Shown here: one piece after another, positions 25,819 to 34,662 of the stretch | Layout of the letters: every line of letters starts with the position of its first letter | How positions within the stretch are numbered: the first letter of the stretch is position 1 | Assembly: GCF_002845275.2 (NCBI RefSeq) | Contig: NZ_CP088149.1 | Coordinates: 1,217,501 to 1,281,500 of the forward strand | Direction of reading: 5' to 3' | DNA from: Pseudomonas sp. S06B 330 | Lineage (GTDB): Bacteria > Pseudomonadota > Gammaproteobacteria > Pseudomonadales > Pseudomonadaceae | Length of the DNA: 64,000 nucleotides | The notes under the pieces: model-generated | The model's input: only the letters and a program-made list of their open reading frames with translations | What the model was told of the DNA's origin: nothing | Databases searched by the model: none | Program-made: the position numbers and the translations under genes

Positions 25819-27066
25819 ATGTCCGATTCCCCCACCGCCCAGGCCGCGCCGGATGCGCGTGCGCAGTTTCTGAGCCTGCTCGCCACCAGCCTGCAACAGA
25901 ACGCGCTGATCAAACTGGTGCTGGCGCGCCATGTCGGCACTGAACAAGCCTTGCAGCGGATTATCGCCAAACCCTTGATGGTCAAGGGGCAGGCCTGCCT
26001 GTCGTTTGTCTACCGTTACCAGACCCGCGACATCACCCGGAACCTGGCCAATGAAGAAGCCCTGGCGTTGGTGGCTGAACTGTTGCCGGGCTCGTTTCGT
26101 AATGCCCACCTGTTGAGCCTGAGCGATGAAGCGCAGCTGGAGTTCAGCAAGAAGGGCAAGCCAATGCTCCATCGCAGTGCCGTGCAGCAGGAGCGTCAGG
26201 CTGCGGCGGGTGAGCATGACCGGGAGAAAAAGCGCTACCTGGAACTGAGTCGGCCGTTCTTGCATGACCTGGGGGTCACTGACAAGCAGCAGGCCTTGAT
26301 CCCGGCGATGTCACGCAAGTGGAAACAGATCAACAAGTTCATCGAAGTGTTTTCTCATGCACTGAACTCGGCGCCGCTGGCCGCCGATCAATCCTTGCGC
26401 GTGGCTGACTTCGGCTCGGGCAAGGGTTACCTGACCTTCGCCATTCACGATTACCTGCGCAATACCTTGCAGCGTGAGGCCCAGGTCACCGGCGTCGAGT
26501 TGCGTCCGGACATGGTCGAGTTGTGCAATGGCGCTGCCGCCCGCTTGGAGCATCCGGGGCTGGTGTTCGAGTGCGGTGATGTGCGCAGCGTGGTACCTAG
26601 CACCATCGATGTGATGATCGCCCTGCATGCCTGTGACATCGCTACCGATTACGCGATCCACACCGGTATTCGTTGTGGTGCAGCGATCATCATGTGTTCA
26701 CCGTGCTGCCACAAACAGATACGCCCGCAACTGCACAGCCCGGGTCTGCTCAAGCCGATGCTGCAGTATGGACTGCACTTGGGGCAGCAGGCCGAGATGC
26801 TTACCGACAGCCTGCGCGCGTTGTACCTGGAGGCCTGTGGCTACGAGACCAAGGTGTTCGAGTTCATCTCGCTTGAGCACACCAACAAGAACAAGATGAT
26901 CCTTGCGGTGAAGCGCCAGACGCCGGTGGATTCAACGGCGTTGCTGGAGAAGATCCAGCAGCTCAAGGCATTCTACGGGGTCAAGGAACACTGCCTGGAA
27001 ACCTTGCTACGTGCCGATGGTTTTTTTGTGGAAGCTGGCCTTGCCAGTGATGCAGGCGCTGCGTAA
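25819..27066 (+). CDS. class I SAM-dependent methyltransferase
   Basis: 415 aa from the ATG at 25819; the frame is open 50 codons further upstream, but the ATG beginning MSDSPTAQAAPDARAQ is the natural start. The N-terminal half (1-190) is an unassigned helical region with KQINKFIEVFSHAL. The methyltransferase domain starts at about 196 with LRVADFGSGKGYLTFAIHDY (motif I), VTGVELRPDMVELC (motif II), FECGDVR (motif III) and IALHACDIATDYAI. The CSPCCHKQIRPQL segment is characteristic of the Methyltransf_13-like proteins. The substrate is unknown, possibly RNA or protein. The last dozen or so codons fall within a REP-like sequence. Confidence 0.85.
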   Translation: MSDSPTAQAAPDARAQFLSLLATSLQQNALIKLVLARHVGTEQALQRIIAKPLMVKGQACLSFVYRYQTRDITRNLANEEALALVAELLPGSFRNAHLLSLSDEAQLEFSKKGKPMLHRSAVQQERQAAAGEHDREKKRYLELSRPFLHDLGVTDKQQALIPAMSRKWKQINKFIEVFSHALNSAPLAADQSLRVADFGSGKGYLTFAIHDYLRNTLQREAQVTGVELRPDMVELCNGAAARLEHPGLVFECGDVRSVVPSTIDVMIALHACDIATDYAIHTGIRCGAAIIMCSPCCHKQIRPQLHSPGLLKPMLQYGLHLGQQAEMLTDSLRALYLEACGYETKVFEFISLEHTNKNKMILAVKRQTPVDSTALLEKIQQLKAFYGVKEHCLETLLRADGFFVEAGLASDAGAA

Positions 27067-27113
27067 CAGCTGATACTGCGCCGATTGTATCGCCAGCAAG
27101 GCGTCTCCCACCG
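27027..27113. repeat. degenerate REP pair overlapping the methyltransferase 3' end
   Basis: GTGGAAGCTGGCCTTGCCAG at 27028-27047 resembles GTGGGAGCTGGCTTGCCAG of common Pseudomonas REPs; an inverted copy, TATCGCCAGCAAGGCGTCTC followed by CCAC, ends at 27111. The first copy is inside the coding sequence. Confidence 0.6.
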
Positions 27114-27140
27114 TTTATCAGCAATCCCTGGCAAACACGT

Positions 27141-28040
27141 TTAGTGTTGGGCAGGGATTGTTGAGGGCGCCGGGTGTACACGGGTCTTGCGCCCCAGCAC
27201 CACGGTGCCGATGACCCCGGCAGCAAACACCCAGGTAATCGGCTCGACCTGCTCGCCAAAGAACAACGCCGAAAAGGCGATGGTGAAGAAGATCTGCAGC
27301 AACTGGATCTGACTGACCCGGGCAATGCCACCCAAGGCCAGGCCGGCATACCAGGCAAAGAAGCCAATGAACTGGGAAAACAGCGACACGTAACCAAACG
27401 CCCACCACGTCTGTGCGCTGACCGGCCCTTGATGTTGCACAGCCAGGTACACCACCGGGCCAATCAGCAGCGGGCTGGACAACACCAGGGCCCAGCAGAT
27501 CACTTGCCAGCCGCCCATCTCTCGCGCCAGCCTTCCGCCTTCGGCATAGCCCAGCCCACCGACGGCAATCGCTGCCAGCATCAACAGGTCACCGGCCTGA
27601 ATCTGTCCGGCCCCCATGATCATTGCGTACACCAGTACCAGTGCACTGCCCAGCGCCGCACAGGCCCAGAAGGCTTTCGACGGTCGCTCATGGGACAACC
27701 AGGCGGCATAGAAGGCCACGCACAAGGGCTGCAGGCCATTGACCAGCGCGCCATGGGAGGCCGGTACGGTTTGCATGGCCCAGGCGGAAAACACCGGAAA
27801 GCCCAGGATAACTCCCAGCGCCACCAGGCTTAGGCCCTTGATCTGCTGCCAGGTCGGCCACTTCTCGCGCCGCCACAACAGCAGCGCCGCCGCTGGAATT
27901 GCCGCCAGCAAGGCACGCCCCAGGCCGTTGAGCAAAGGATGCAGTTCCTGTACGACGATTCGCGTCATCGGCAGGGTCAGGCTGAAAATGATGACACCCA
28001 GAAGGCCAAGGGCCATCCCGGTGTTTTCGCGGCTGGACAT
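27141..28040 (-). CDS. EamA/DMT-family membrane exporter
   Basis: 299 aa with ten predicted helices in two EamA repeats. The first begins GLLGVIIFSLTLPMTRIVVQ; the second begins around ALVLSSPLLIGPVVYLAV and contains FFAWYAGLALGGIARVSQIQ. Typical drug/metabolite transporter; substrate unknown. It starts downstream of the TonB receptor gene on the same strand with a 12-bp palindrome between them, so it is probably an independent unit. Confidence 0.88.
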   Translation of the reverse strand: MSSRENTGMALGLLGVIIFSLTLPMTRIVVQELHPLLNGLGRALLAAIPAAALLLWRREKWPTWQQIKGLSLVALGVILGFPVFSAWAMQTVPASHGALVNGLQPLCVAFYAAWLSHERPSKAFWACAALGSALVLVYAMIMGAGQIQAGDLLMLAAIAVGGLGYAEGGRLAREMGGWQVICWALVLSSPLLIGPVVYLAVQHQGPVSAQTWWAFGYVSLFSQFIGFFAWYAGLALGGIARVSQIQLLQIFFTIAFSALFFGEQVEPITWVFAAGVIGTVVLGRKTRVHPAPSTIPAQH

Positions 28041-28089
28041 AGCAAACGCCTGTGGCGGGTAAGTCCAGCCATTGAGCCACAGCTGACGG

Positions 28090-28124
28090 GGATGATCTTG
28101 TTACAGTTGGTCACAAGATCATCC
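28090..28124. repeat. perfect 12-bp inverted repeat upstream of the EamA gene
   Basis: GGATGATCTTGT (28090-28101) and ACAAGATCATCC (28113-28124) with an 11-nt spacer. It lies 50-85 nt upstream of the EamA start and 22 nt past the TonB receptor stop. It could be a regulator site for the exporter or a terminator for the receptor; no T tract is present. Confidence 0.65.
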
Positions 28125-28146
28125 GTACAGTTGCGCAGGGGCAGGC

Positions 28147-30699
28147 TCAGAAGAAGCGGGAAATGCTCACCTTGGCATTGCGCCCCTGGCTGTAGGCATA
28201 GGCACCGCTGAGTTCGGCGCGGTAGTCGTTGTTGAACAGGTTATCGACGGTCAGGTTGACCTCTGTGCCTTTGAGGTACGGCTGCTGCGGCTTCCAGTTA
28301 GCGAACAGGCCATGGATCTGGTAGTCGTCATTAGCGTAGTGATCGTAGTAGCGGTCACCCAGAGAACTTGCCGGACCTTCGCGGTAGCTGTCGCTCGGCA
28401 GGCGGTCGGTCTTGCGCACAAATTGTGCCTGCCAGCCCACTTTGGCGTCCCAGCTGGGGATTTTCACGCCTAGGGTGGTGATCCATTTCGGTGCCGGAAT
28501 GTCCTTGGCCCAGACGTCCGGCCCCCACGGGTTGGTGTAGGCGCCTTCATGGCGACCAGTCATCCATGAGTACGACAGCGAACCGAACAGATAGGTGGAA
28601 TCGTAAAAACTTTCGACCTCAAAGCCTTTGATGGTCACGCTGTTGATATTGCGGTAGTTGGACATCAGCCCACCGCCGCAGGATTTGGAAATACTTTCAC
28701 CGGTGACCAGTTGCTCTGGGCAACCGATGCCGGTGGCTTTGAATATCTCGTCGTCGATTTCATTACGGAACAGGGTGGTGCGGATCAGCACCATGTCTTG
28801 GTCGGTAAAGACATTCGACAGGTTAGTGATGTTACCGGCGCGCAGGGCGGTGATGCGCTCAGGGTCGAGGTTGCGGCTGGTGGCAGTACGGCTGCCCATG
28901 CCTTGGACCTCGAACTGTTCATCGAGTACCGGCGCGCGCCAGGTTTTGCTGTAGTCGGCGAAGAAGGCTGTCTGTTCGTTGGTCTTCCAGAAAATCGACA
29001 AACGTGGCGACCAGCCGCTGTAGGTCTTCTCGCTGTAGTCGTGGCCCAGCTTGGCATTGTTGTAGAACGGCGCGTCGTTGTCTTTGCCCTTGTTGGCAAC
29101 GTGGTCGTAGCGCAGGGAAGGGGTCAGGGTCACGTCACCCAGAGTGATCGCGTTCTGGATGAAATAACCCTGACTGTCGACGCTACCGCTGGGCATGAAG
29201 TACGGCTGGTAGTTGCCATTGTTGTACAGAGGTGTTTCGTATTTCTTGCCGGGCATCCACATCTGCGTGTCACGTTCGTGGCGGCGTACCTGGAAGCCAG
29301 CGGTGAAGGCATGTTCCAACGGGCCGGTGGCAAACAGGCTGGTGTTGCGCACGTCGAGCATCTGGTCGCTGTATTCGGTGTCCATCTTGCGCCCGCCGGT
29401 GGAGGGCTGGAAGTAGGCAGTGGCATCACGCTCGTCGGTCTGCTCGGTATCGGACAGCGAGTACTTCACCTGCAGGTCCACCAGCGGGTTGTTGATCGGC
29501 TGGTACTTGTAGGTGGTCGACCAGGTGGTATCGGTGGTGGTGCGCTGGGCCAGGAAGCGCTTGAGGGCATTGTCGTAGCCGAACCTGTCGATGTCTGACT
29601 GGGTTGGCGGCGTCGGGTAGGCGGTAGACGAGAACGGCGCCCAGCGCTCGCTTTGCGAACGCGACCAGGAAAAGCCCAGGCTGTGCTCGTCCGTCAGCTG
29701 CATGTTGAACTTGAGCAACGCGCCGTCCAGGTCCAGGGCGCTGTTGGGCAGGCGCTTGGGATTTATCGGGTAGTCGTTGTCCGGGTCAGGCAGGGTGTCG
29801 GCCAGTTTCATGTCGCCGCCGTCACGTTTGGTCAGGTAGACCAGGGCATCCATGCGACCATCATCGGTACGACCGAACAGCGCTGAACTGTAGACCTGCT
29901 GATGGTCGTTGCTGGCATAACCGTACTTGAGCATGGCACCACTGTTGCGGCCCTCCTGCAGCAGGTCCGGGGCATCTTTGGTGGTCATGTTGACGCTGCC
30001 GCCGAAGCCACCGTTGCCGGTGAAGACCGAGTGCGGGCCTTTCTCCACCTCGATGTTCTTGATCAGTTCAGGCTCAATGAAGATGGTGCCTTGCTGATAG
30101 CGCTCAAAGCCGCTTTTGGTCGCGCCATCGACGCTCATCGGGACGTCTTCGGCGTCCCCCAGACCCCAGATGTTGATGGTCTGGCCACCGGGTTTGGCTG
30201 AGCCGCCCATGTTCACCCCAGGCAGTGTTGCGAGCACGCTGGGAATGTTGCTGGGCTGGTAGCGGTCGATGTCTTCCTGGGTCAGGGTCGAACGGCCGAC
30301 CGTGCTCGAATCCACCTGCTGGCCGTCGCCGACGATGCTCACGGCGCCCAACTGAATACCGTTATCGGCGGTCGGATCGTCTTCGCGCAGGCGCACGACG
30401 TAAGTGCTGCCAACTTTGACCACGGCGAAGCGGCTGTTACGCAGCAGATGATCGATGGCCTCCTGAGCTTCGTAAGGGCCTTTGAGTGCCGGGGCTGGCA
30501 CGCTGCGCAGCAGAGCTTCGTCGAACAGCAATTGCACCTTGGCTTGCTGGGCCAACTGGCTCAGCGATATCGCCAGCGATTGCGCCGGCAGGTTCAGCTC
30601 TACCGGCGCCGCTTCGGCCTGAAGGCTCAGGGCCAGACAGGCTGCCAGCAGCGATGGGCGGGCAGACAAGGGTGTGAACGAACGAAACGCAGACAACAT
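28147..30699 (-). CDS. TonB-dependent receptor with secretin/TonB N-terminal (STN) signalling domain, heme/hemophore-type
   Basis: 850 aa from the ATG at 30699, which follows GGGGGAT. Signal peptide to about residue 30, STN domain 35-95 (LNLPAQSLAISLSQLAQQAK, YEAQEAIDHLLRNSRFAVVK), plug domain with PSNIPSVLATLPGVNMGG and VEKGPHSVFTGNGGFGGSVN, then a 22-strand barrel ending SQGRNAKVSISRFF with terminal Phe. The plug and barrel style (RYDHVANKGK, FADYSKTWRAPVLDEQFEVQ) resembles TonB-dependent hemoglobin/heme receptors such as HasR rather than citrate or ferrioxamine receptors. The STN domain signals to the FecR homologue encoded just upstream. Ligand assignment is an inference. Confidence 0.88.
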   Translation of the reverse strand: MLSAFRSFTPLSARPSLLAACLALSLQAEAAPVELNLPAQSLAISLSQLAQQAKVQLLFDEALLRSVPAPALKGPYEAQEAIDHLLRNSRFAVVKVGSTYVVRLREDDPTADNGIQLGAVSIVGDGQQVDSSTVGRSTLTQEDIDRYQPSNIPSVLATLPGVNMGGSAKPGGQTINIWGLGDAEDVPMSVDGATKSGFERYQQGTIFIEPELIKNIEVEKGPHSVFTGNGGFGGSVNMTTKDAPDLLQEGRNSGAMLKYGYASNDHQQVYSSALFGRTDDGRMDALVYLTKRDGGDMKLADTLPDPDNDYPINPKRLPNSALDLDGALLKFNMQLTDEHSLGFSWSRSQSERWAPFSSTAYPTPPTQSDIDRFGYDNALKRFLAQRTTTDTTWSTTYKYQPINNPLVDLQVKYSLSDTEQTDERDATAYFQPSTGGRKMDTEYSDQMLDVRNTSLFATGPLEHAFTAGFQVRRHERDTQMWMPGKKYETPLYNNGNYQPYFMPSGSVDSQGYFIQNAITLGDVTLTPSLRYDHVANKGKDNDAPFYNNAKLGHDYSEKTYSGWSPRLSIFWKTNEQTAFFADYSKTWRAPVLDEQFEVQGMGSRTATSRNLDPERITALRAGNITNLSNVFTDQDMVLIRTTLFRNEIDDEIFKATGIGCPEQLVTGESISKSCGGGLMSNYRNINSVTIKGFEVESFYDSTYLFGSLSYSWMTGRHEGAYTNPWGPDVWAKDIPAPKWITTLGVKIPSWDAKVGWQAQFVRKTDRLPSDSYREGPASSLGDRYYDHYANDDYQIHGLFANWKPQQPYLKGTEVNLTVDNLFNNDYRAELSGAYAYSQGRNAKVSISRFF

Positions 30700-30816
30700 G
30701 AAATCCCCCAGTACGGCAACAAAGGCCAAAAAGGCCTGCAGTGACTAACGCAGACGGGAGGAAGACGCGGTGCTGTGGAAAACCCTCATATGCGAATGAA
30801 AAATATTCTCAGATTT

Positions 30817-31767
30817 CTATTTGCGCTCGATACGCAGGCTGCCATCGGCCAGGGTCATGGTCTTGACCGGTAGTAGCGCGGGCAAGGCATTGAGTAAGGC
30901 GTCAGGGTCGTTGACATCGAGGTTGCCCGAAACCCGGTAGCGGCCCAGCGCTGGATCGGCAATCAGGATCGGCGCAGCGCGGTAGAGTGAGATTTCATCG
31001 ACCAGGCTGCTCAGCTCGCGGTCGCGAAAGGCCACATGGCCGCTGCGCCAGTCGGCGACTTCCTGATCGCTCAGGGCTTGCTGGCTCAAGCTGCCACGGG
31101 TCAGGTCATAGGTGGCGCGCTGGCGTGCGCCGAGCAACAGCGGATCGCGATTTTCACCTGGCGTGTCCAGGGCGACCTGGCCGTGGGCGACACTCAGTAC
31201 CAGTTCCTGACGGCCGCGGCGCAGGTCGAAAGCCGTACCGACTACGCGCACCCGAGCGCTCCCGGCATCGACATACAACGGGCGCTCTTTGTCGGCAGCA
31301 ACATCGATGTAGAGCTGGCCGCTATCGAGGTAAATCAGTCGTCGCTCGGCATCGAATTCCACTCGCAGGTGAGTATGGGCATTGACGCTAAGCTGGCTGC
31401 CGTCGGGCAGTGTCAGCGTTTGCGCATAGTCGCTGTTGGCTGCCACGGTTTGCACATGGTGATTGGCAGGTAGCCCCAGATTACCGGCCAGTAGCGCGCA
31501 GACCAGGGCTGCGGCCGTGGCCAGCACCGGACGCCAGTTGCGTGCCTTGCGCACCGGCAAGGCGACCACTTGGTTGAGGCTTTTGAGCGCAGCCAGGTCT
31601 TGCCAGAGCTGCTCGAACTGGGTGTAGGCGTGAGCATGTTCAGGCGTCTGTAGCCACAGCGCAAAGTCTTTGCGCAAGGCCCGTGAGGGATGGTTGCGGT
31701 TGCGGGTGAACCAGCTCGCCGCCTGGGCATCGACCGAACGATTATCGGTATCGGGGAGGGTACTCAT
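30817..31767 (-). CDS. FecR-family anti-sigma factor
   Basis: 316 aa. The N-terminal cytoplasmic domain contains the FecR_N pattern AASWFTRNRNHPSRALRKDF, then W-Q-DLAAL; a transmembrane helix lies near residues 78-95 (VLATAAALVCALLAGNLGLP). The periplasmic FecR domain has YAQTLTLPDGSQLSVNAHTH, RLIYLDSGQLYIDVAADKER and VRVVGTAFDLRR. It relays receptor occupancy to the sigma factor. Its start overlaps the sigma gene stop by 4 nt. Confidence 0.93.
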   Translation of the reverse strand: MSTLPDTDNRSVDAQAASWFTRNRNHPSRALRKDFALWLQTPEHAHAYTQFEQLWQDLAALKSLNQVVALPVRKARNWRPVLATAAALVCALLAGNLGLPANHHVQTVAANSDYAQTLTLPDGSQLSVNAHTHLRVEFDAERRLIYLDSGQLYIDVAADKERPLYVDAGSARVRVVGTAFDLRRGRQELVLSVAHGQVALDTPGENRDPLLLGARQRATYDLTRGSLSQQALSDQEVADWRSGHVAFRDRELSSLVDEISLYRAAPILIADPALGRYRVSGNLDVNDPDALLNALPALLPVKTMTLADGSLRIERK

Positions 31768-32303
31768 TGTCGCTGCTCCATGCCGTTGTCACTGTCCAGG
31801 CGTTGTTTGCAATGCAGGAGGGCCGCGGCAATGTGTTTTTCTACCATGCTCACCGAAATGCCCATGCGCTCACCGATCTGTGCCTGCGTCAAACCTTCAA
31901 AGCGGTGCAGCATAAGGGCTTCGCGGCGCCGCGGCGAGAGCTCGGCAAGGACGCTTTTCAAGTGCTCCAGGCGTTGCTGCTGTTGGGCGTGATTCAACGG
32001 ATCGGTGTTGGTGTCGAGCCCTGCCTCTTCGTCCGCTCGTGTCTGCTGATCAATCGCGGCATGGCGCACGCGTTGGCGGCGCCAGTGGTCGTTGAGCAGG
32101 TTGCGTGCGACCTGAAACAGAAACGCGCGCGGTTGTTCCACCTGTGATCGGTCCCGATAGCCCAGCCATTGGGCGAACACGTCTTGGGTCATGTCGGCGG
32201 CATCATTGGCATTGCCCATGCGCTTGCGCAGGAAATGCAGGATGTCGGCGTAGAACCCGCGGCAGGTGTCATGGGCAAGCGGATCGGATTTGGGACGCTG
32301 CAT
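31764..32303 (-). CDS. FecI-family ECF sigma factor
   Basis: 179 aa. Region 2 at about residues 15-80 (FLRKRMGNANDAADMTQDVF, PRAFLFQVARNLLNDHWRRQ) and region 4 at about 110-165 (LSPRRREALMLHRFEGLTQA, IGERMGISVSMVEKHIAAAL). Expected to transcribe the receptor gene downstream when FecR signals. A Fur-box-like sequence lies upstream, so iron limitation should induce it. Starts at the ATG at 32303. Confidence 0.93.
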   Translation of the reverse strand: MQRPKSDPLAHDTCRGFYADILHFLRKRMGNANDAADMTQDVFAQWLGYRDRSQVEQPRAFLFQVARNLLNDHWRRQRVRHAAIDQQTRADEEAGLDTNTDPLNHAQQQQRLEHLKSVLAELSPRRREALMLHRFEGLTQAQIGERMGISVSMVEKHIAAALLHCKQRLDSDNGMEQRQ

Positions 32304-32348
32304 GCAAGCTTTCCAGGGTGGAGCAAATAGAAAGTTGCGAATACTATC

Positions 32349-32367
32349 GATAATAATTGTTATTTGC
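32349..32367. promoter_or_regulatory. Fur-box-like site upstream of fecI homologue
   Basis: GATAATAATTGTTATTTGC matches roughly 12 of 19 positions of the GATAATGATAATCATTATC consensus and lies 45-64 nt upstream of the sigma factor start, in a short AT-rich stretch. The next gene on the left of the promoter, at 32390, ends here on the same strand. Confidence 0.65.
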
Positions 32368-32389
32368 TATTGGCGATGTTGTGGCGTTA

Positions 32390-33412
32390 TCAGCGTCGCT
32401 TGCGCACCGGCGTTGGCACGGCTACTTCCAGGTCGCAGAGCCCAAGGGGATGGCTGCTGGCGTCGAAGAAGTACAGCGGGATGTGTGGAGCGTCGGCAAA
32501 GCGCTGAGCGTAATGCTGCTTCTGACTGATGATCGACGCCTCGCTCAATGCTCTGATAGCAATCGCCAGGTGCGTCGGGCGTGCCTGTTTGATGGCCTCA
32601 AGCAAGTGGCGATCACTGGCGTCCAGGTGCTGGCCGAACAGGCACAACCCACCTTGATGACCTGCCAGTTCGCCCAGGCACCAGCTCAGGTAGTCAGAGC
32701 TGCGAATTGCCTTGAGCTTGTCATCGCTGTTGCTTTCGTTGACGAACAGCGGCACATCGCCGGGGGTGTTCACGGCAAAACCATCGAGCAGCTGACTGCC
32801 GCTGGCGCTGCGTTGACGGCTGCTGCCGTCCTGTTGCTTGAGCAGGTGCAAGCCACCGTGCAGGTATAGCAGGCGGGTGCCGGGGCCGCGTGTATGGCGG
32901 ATGTCGAAATCGCCGTCGTCATTGAACAACGACTGGAATCCTTCCGGAGCATGGCTGACGGCCCAGTGGCAGACCAGGTCGTAGTTGCTGGAATAGACGC
33001 TGCGATAGTTGCGCAGTTCGTTGTTGATCACCTGCAGGGTCGCTATCGGCAGCAGGCGCCAGGGGATGTGCACGCTGCGCACGGCGTGAATCAACGCTTC
33101 CTTGATAGCGTAATAGCGGTTCAACGGTGCCGATGAACTGATCGCCAGGGCGGCATTGATGCGTACCGTGGTGTTCAAGGCACTGAGCACCGGCTCGAAC
33201 AGTTCACTGCCCAAGGACTTGAACAAGGCCTGGTCGGTCAGGCTCAAGGGCTTGTGGCGCACGCGCTGGGCTTCTTCGAACAGGGAAAAATAGGTAAAGG
33301 GGCGCCACAGCGCACGACTGGCACCATTGCCCAGCAGGAGGCCGGAGCTGGGGTGCGTGGCATTGAGGTCCGGCCAAAGGTGAAGGCTGGCATCGAGGTC
33401 GGCGTGGGGCAT
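32390..33412 (-). CDS. DUF4917 family protein (SIR2-like)
   Basis: 340 aa from the ATG at 33412. Elements seen: SSGLLLGNGASRALW near the N-terminus (a nucleotide-binding-like GNG loop), SSNYDLVCHWAV in the middle, LLYLHGGLHLL (the NYD...HG pairing seen in SIR2-like proteins) and GGLCLFGQHLDASDRHLL near the end. I recall this as DUF4917. SIR2-like domains often bind or cleave NAD and occur in defence systems, but this copy is single, not in a defence cluster, and looks like ordinary chromosomal sequence. Function unknown. Confidence 0.75.
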   Translation of the reverse strand: MPHADLDASLHLWPDLNATHPSSGLLLGNGASRALWRPFTYFSLFEEAQRVRHKPLSLTDQALFKSLGSELFEPVLSALNTTVRINAALAISSSAPLNRYYAIKEALIHAVRSVHIPWRLLPIATLQVINNELRNYRSVYSSNYDLVCHWAVSHAPEGFQSLFNDDGDFDIRHTRGPGTRLLYLHGGLHLLKQQDGSSRQRSASGSQLLDGFAVNTPGDVPLFVNESNSDDKLKAIRSSDYLSWCLGELAGHQGGLCLFGQHLDASDRHLLEAIKQARPTHLAIAIRALSEASIISQKQHYAQRFADAPHIPLYFFDASSHPLGLCDLEVAVPTPVRKRR

Positions 33413-33525
33413 GGGGTCTGTGTTCCAGGTGCGTCTGTGGATCGGCGCGACTTTAGCATGCCACCGGGTTGTCATCAGTGTTGGTGACTATGCTGGTGTC
33501 GCTGGCAATGAAGAGGAGTGGGATT

Positions 33526-34593
33526 ATGAAAGGGTTTCGTAGGCTGTGGGCTCTGCTCTTACTGCCCATTGCAACGCTGGCCGAGGCTGGTCAGGACAGT
33601 GAACTGGCAGCCCGCCAAGGCATCCCTTACCCGGCGGTGATTGCTCATCGCGGGGCGTCGTTCGATGCCCCGGAATCGACTGCTGCCGCTTACCTATTAG
33701 CCCGCGATCTGGGCGCCGACTACCTTGAGCTGGACCTGCAGCGCAGCAAAGATGGCGTGTTGGTGGCGGTGCACGATGAAAACCTGCAGCGCACCAGTGA
33801 TGTCGTCCAGCGCTTTCCCGAACGCCAGGACAGCCCGGTCAGTGCGTTCACCGTGGCTGAACTCAAATCTCTGGATGCCGGTAGCTGGTTCAATCAAGCC
33901 TATCCCGAGCGGGCGCGAGAACGCTTCAAAGGTCTGCAGATCCTCACCCTGGACGAGGTCATGGACATCGCCGAAGGCCACCCTGACAAGCGCCCGGGCT
34001 TGTATATCGAAACCAAGGAACCAAGGTTTTTCCCAGGTATCGAGGCAGACCTCAAAGCCCGCCTGCAAGCGCGTGGCTGGCTGGACAACCCTGGGCGCGT
34101 GGTACTGCAGAGTTTCGATCGCAACAGCCTGACACTGCTGCATCAGCACATGCCGCAGGTGCCCAAGGTGCTGCTGTTGTGGATTGGCAAAGGCTATATC
34201 GAGCCAGCCTCCGGGCAAAACTTTGCCGAATCCGGTGAGACCGACAAGGCGGCCTTCTATGCACGCCAGCAACCCAAGGACACTGCAGAGTTTGCGCGTT
34301 GGCTTGATTACGCCAAGAACGCCGGTGCCATTGGCACCGGGCCCTCGGCGTTGCGGACGGCGGGTGGGGCGCAAAGCTATGCCGACCTGGTGCAACCCTG
34401 GATGAATAAGCTGAGCCATGACAAGGGGTTGCTGGTGCATGTGTACACGGTTGACGAGACGGTGGATTTCGCCAAGGTCATGGCCGCGGGTGTCGATGGC
34501 ATCTTCACCAATCGCAGTGGTCAGTTGTTGCGCTACTTATCCCGTGCGCCCGCGCGGAGCGAAGCACAGATCCTTGCCGCGGGCGGTTATTGA
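33526..34593 (+). CDS. glpQ: periplasmic glycerophosphodiester phosphodiesterase
   Basis: 355 aa with signal peptide (residues 1-21, LLLLPIATLAEA/GQDS). GDPD barrel signature at the start of the mature protein: VIAHRGASFDAPESTAAAYL with catalytic His-Arg, then YLELDLQRSKDGVLVAVHDE with the metal-binding Glu-Asp and catalytic His. Long GlpQ form with LYIETKEPRFFPG. It hydrolyses deacylated phospholipids to glycerol-3-phosphate. Ribosome site AGAGGAG. Stands alone, divergent from DUF4917. Confidence 0.92.
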   Translation: MKGFRRLWALLLLPIATLAEAGQDSELAARQGIPYPAVIAHRGASFDAPESTAAAYLLARDLGADYLELDLQRSKDGVLVAVHDENLQRTSDVVQRFPERQDSPVSAFTVAELKSLDAGSWFNQAYPERARERFKGLQILTLDEVMDIAEGHPDKRPGLYIETKEPRFFPGIEADLKARLQARGWLDNPGRVVLQSFDRNSLTLLHQHMPQVPKVLLLWIGKGYIEPASGQNFAESGETDKAAFYARQQPKDTAEFARWLDYAKNAGAIGTGPSALRTAGGAQSYADLVQPWMNKLSHDKGLLVHVYTVDETVDFAKVMAAGVDGIFTNRSGQLLRYLSRAPARSEAQILAAGGY

Positions 34594-34662
34594 GTCTCTG
34601 GTCTGGAATCAGCGGCTACCGTAGACTTCGGCCTTTGCGTAGTCGCCCAGGACCGGTTTCCC

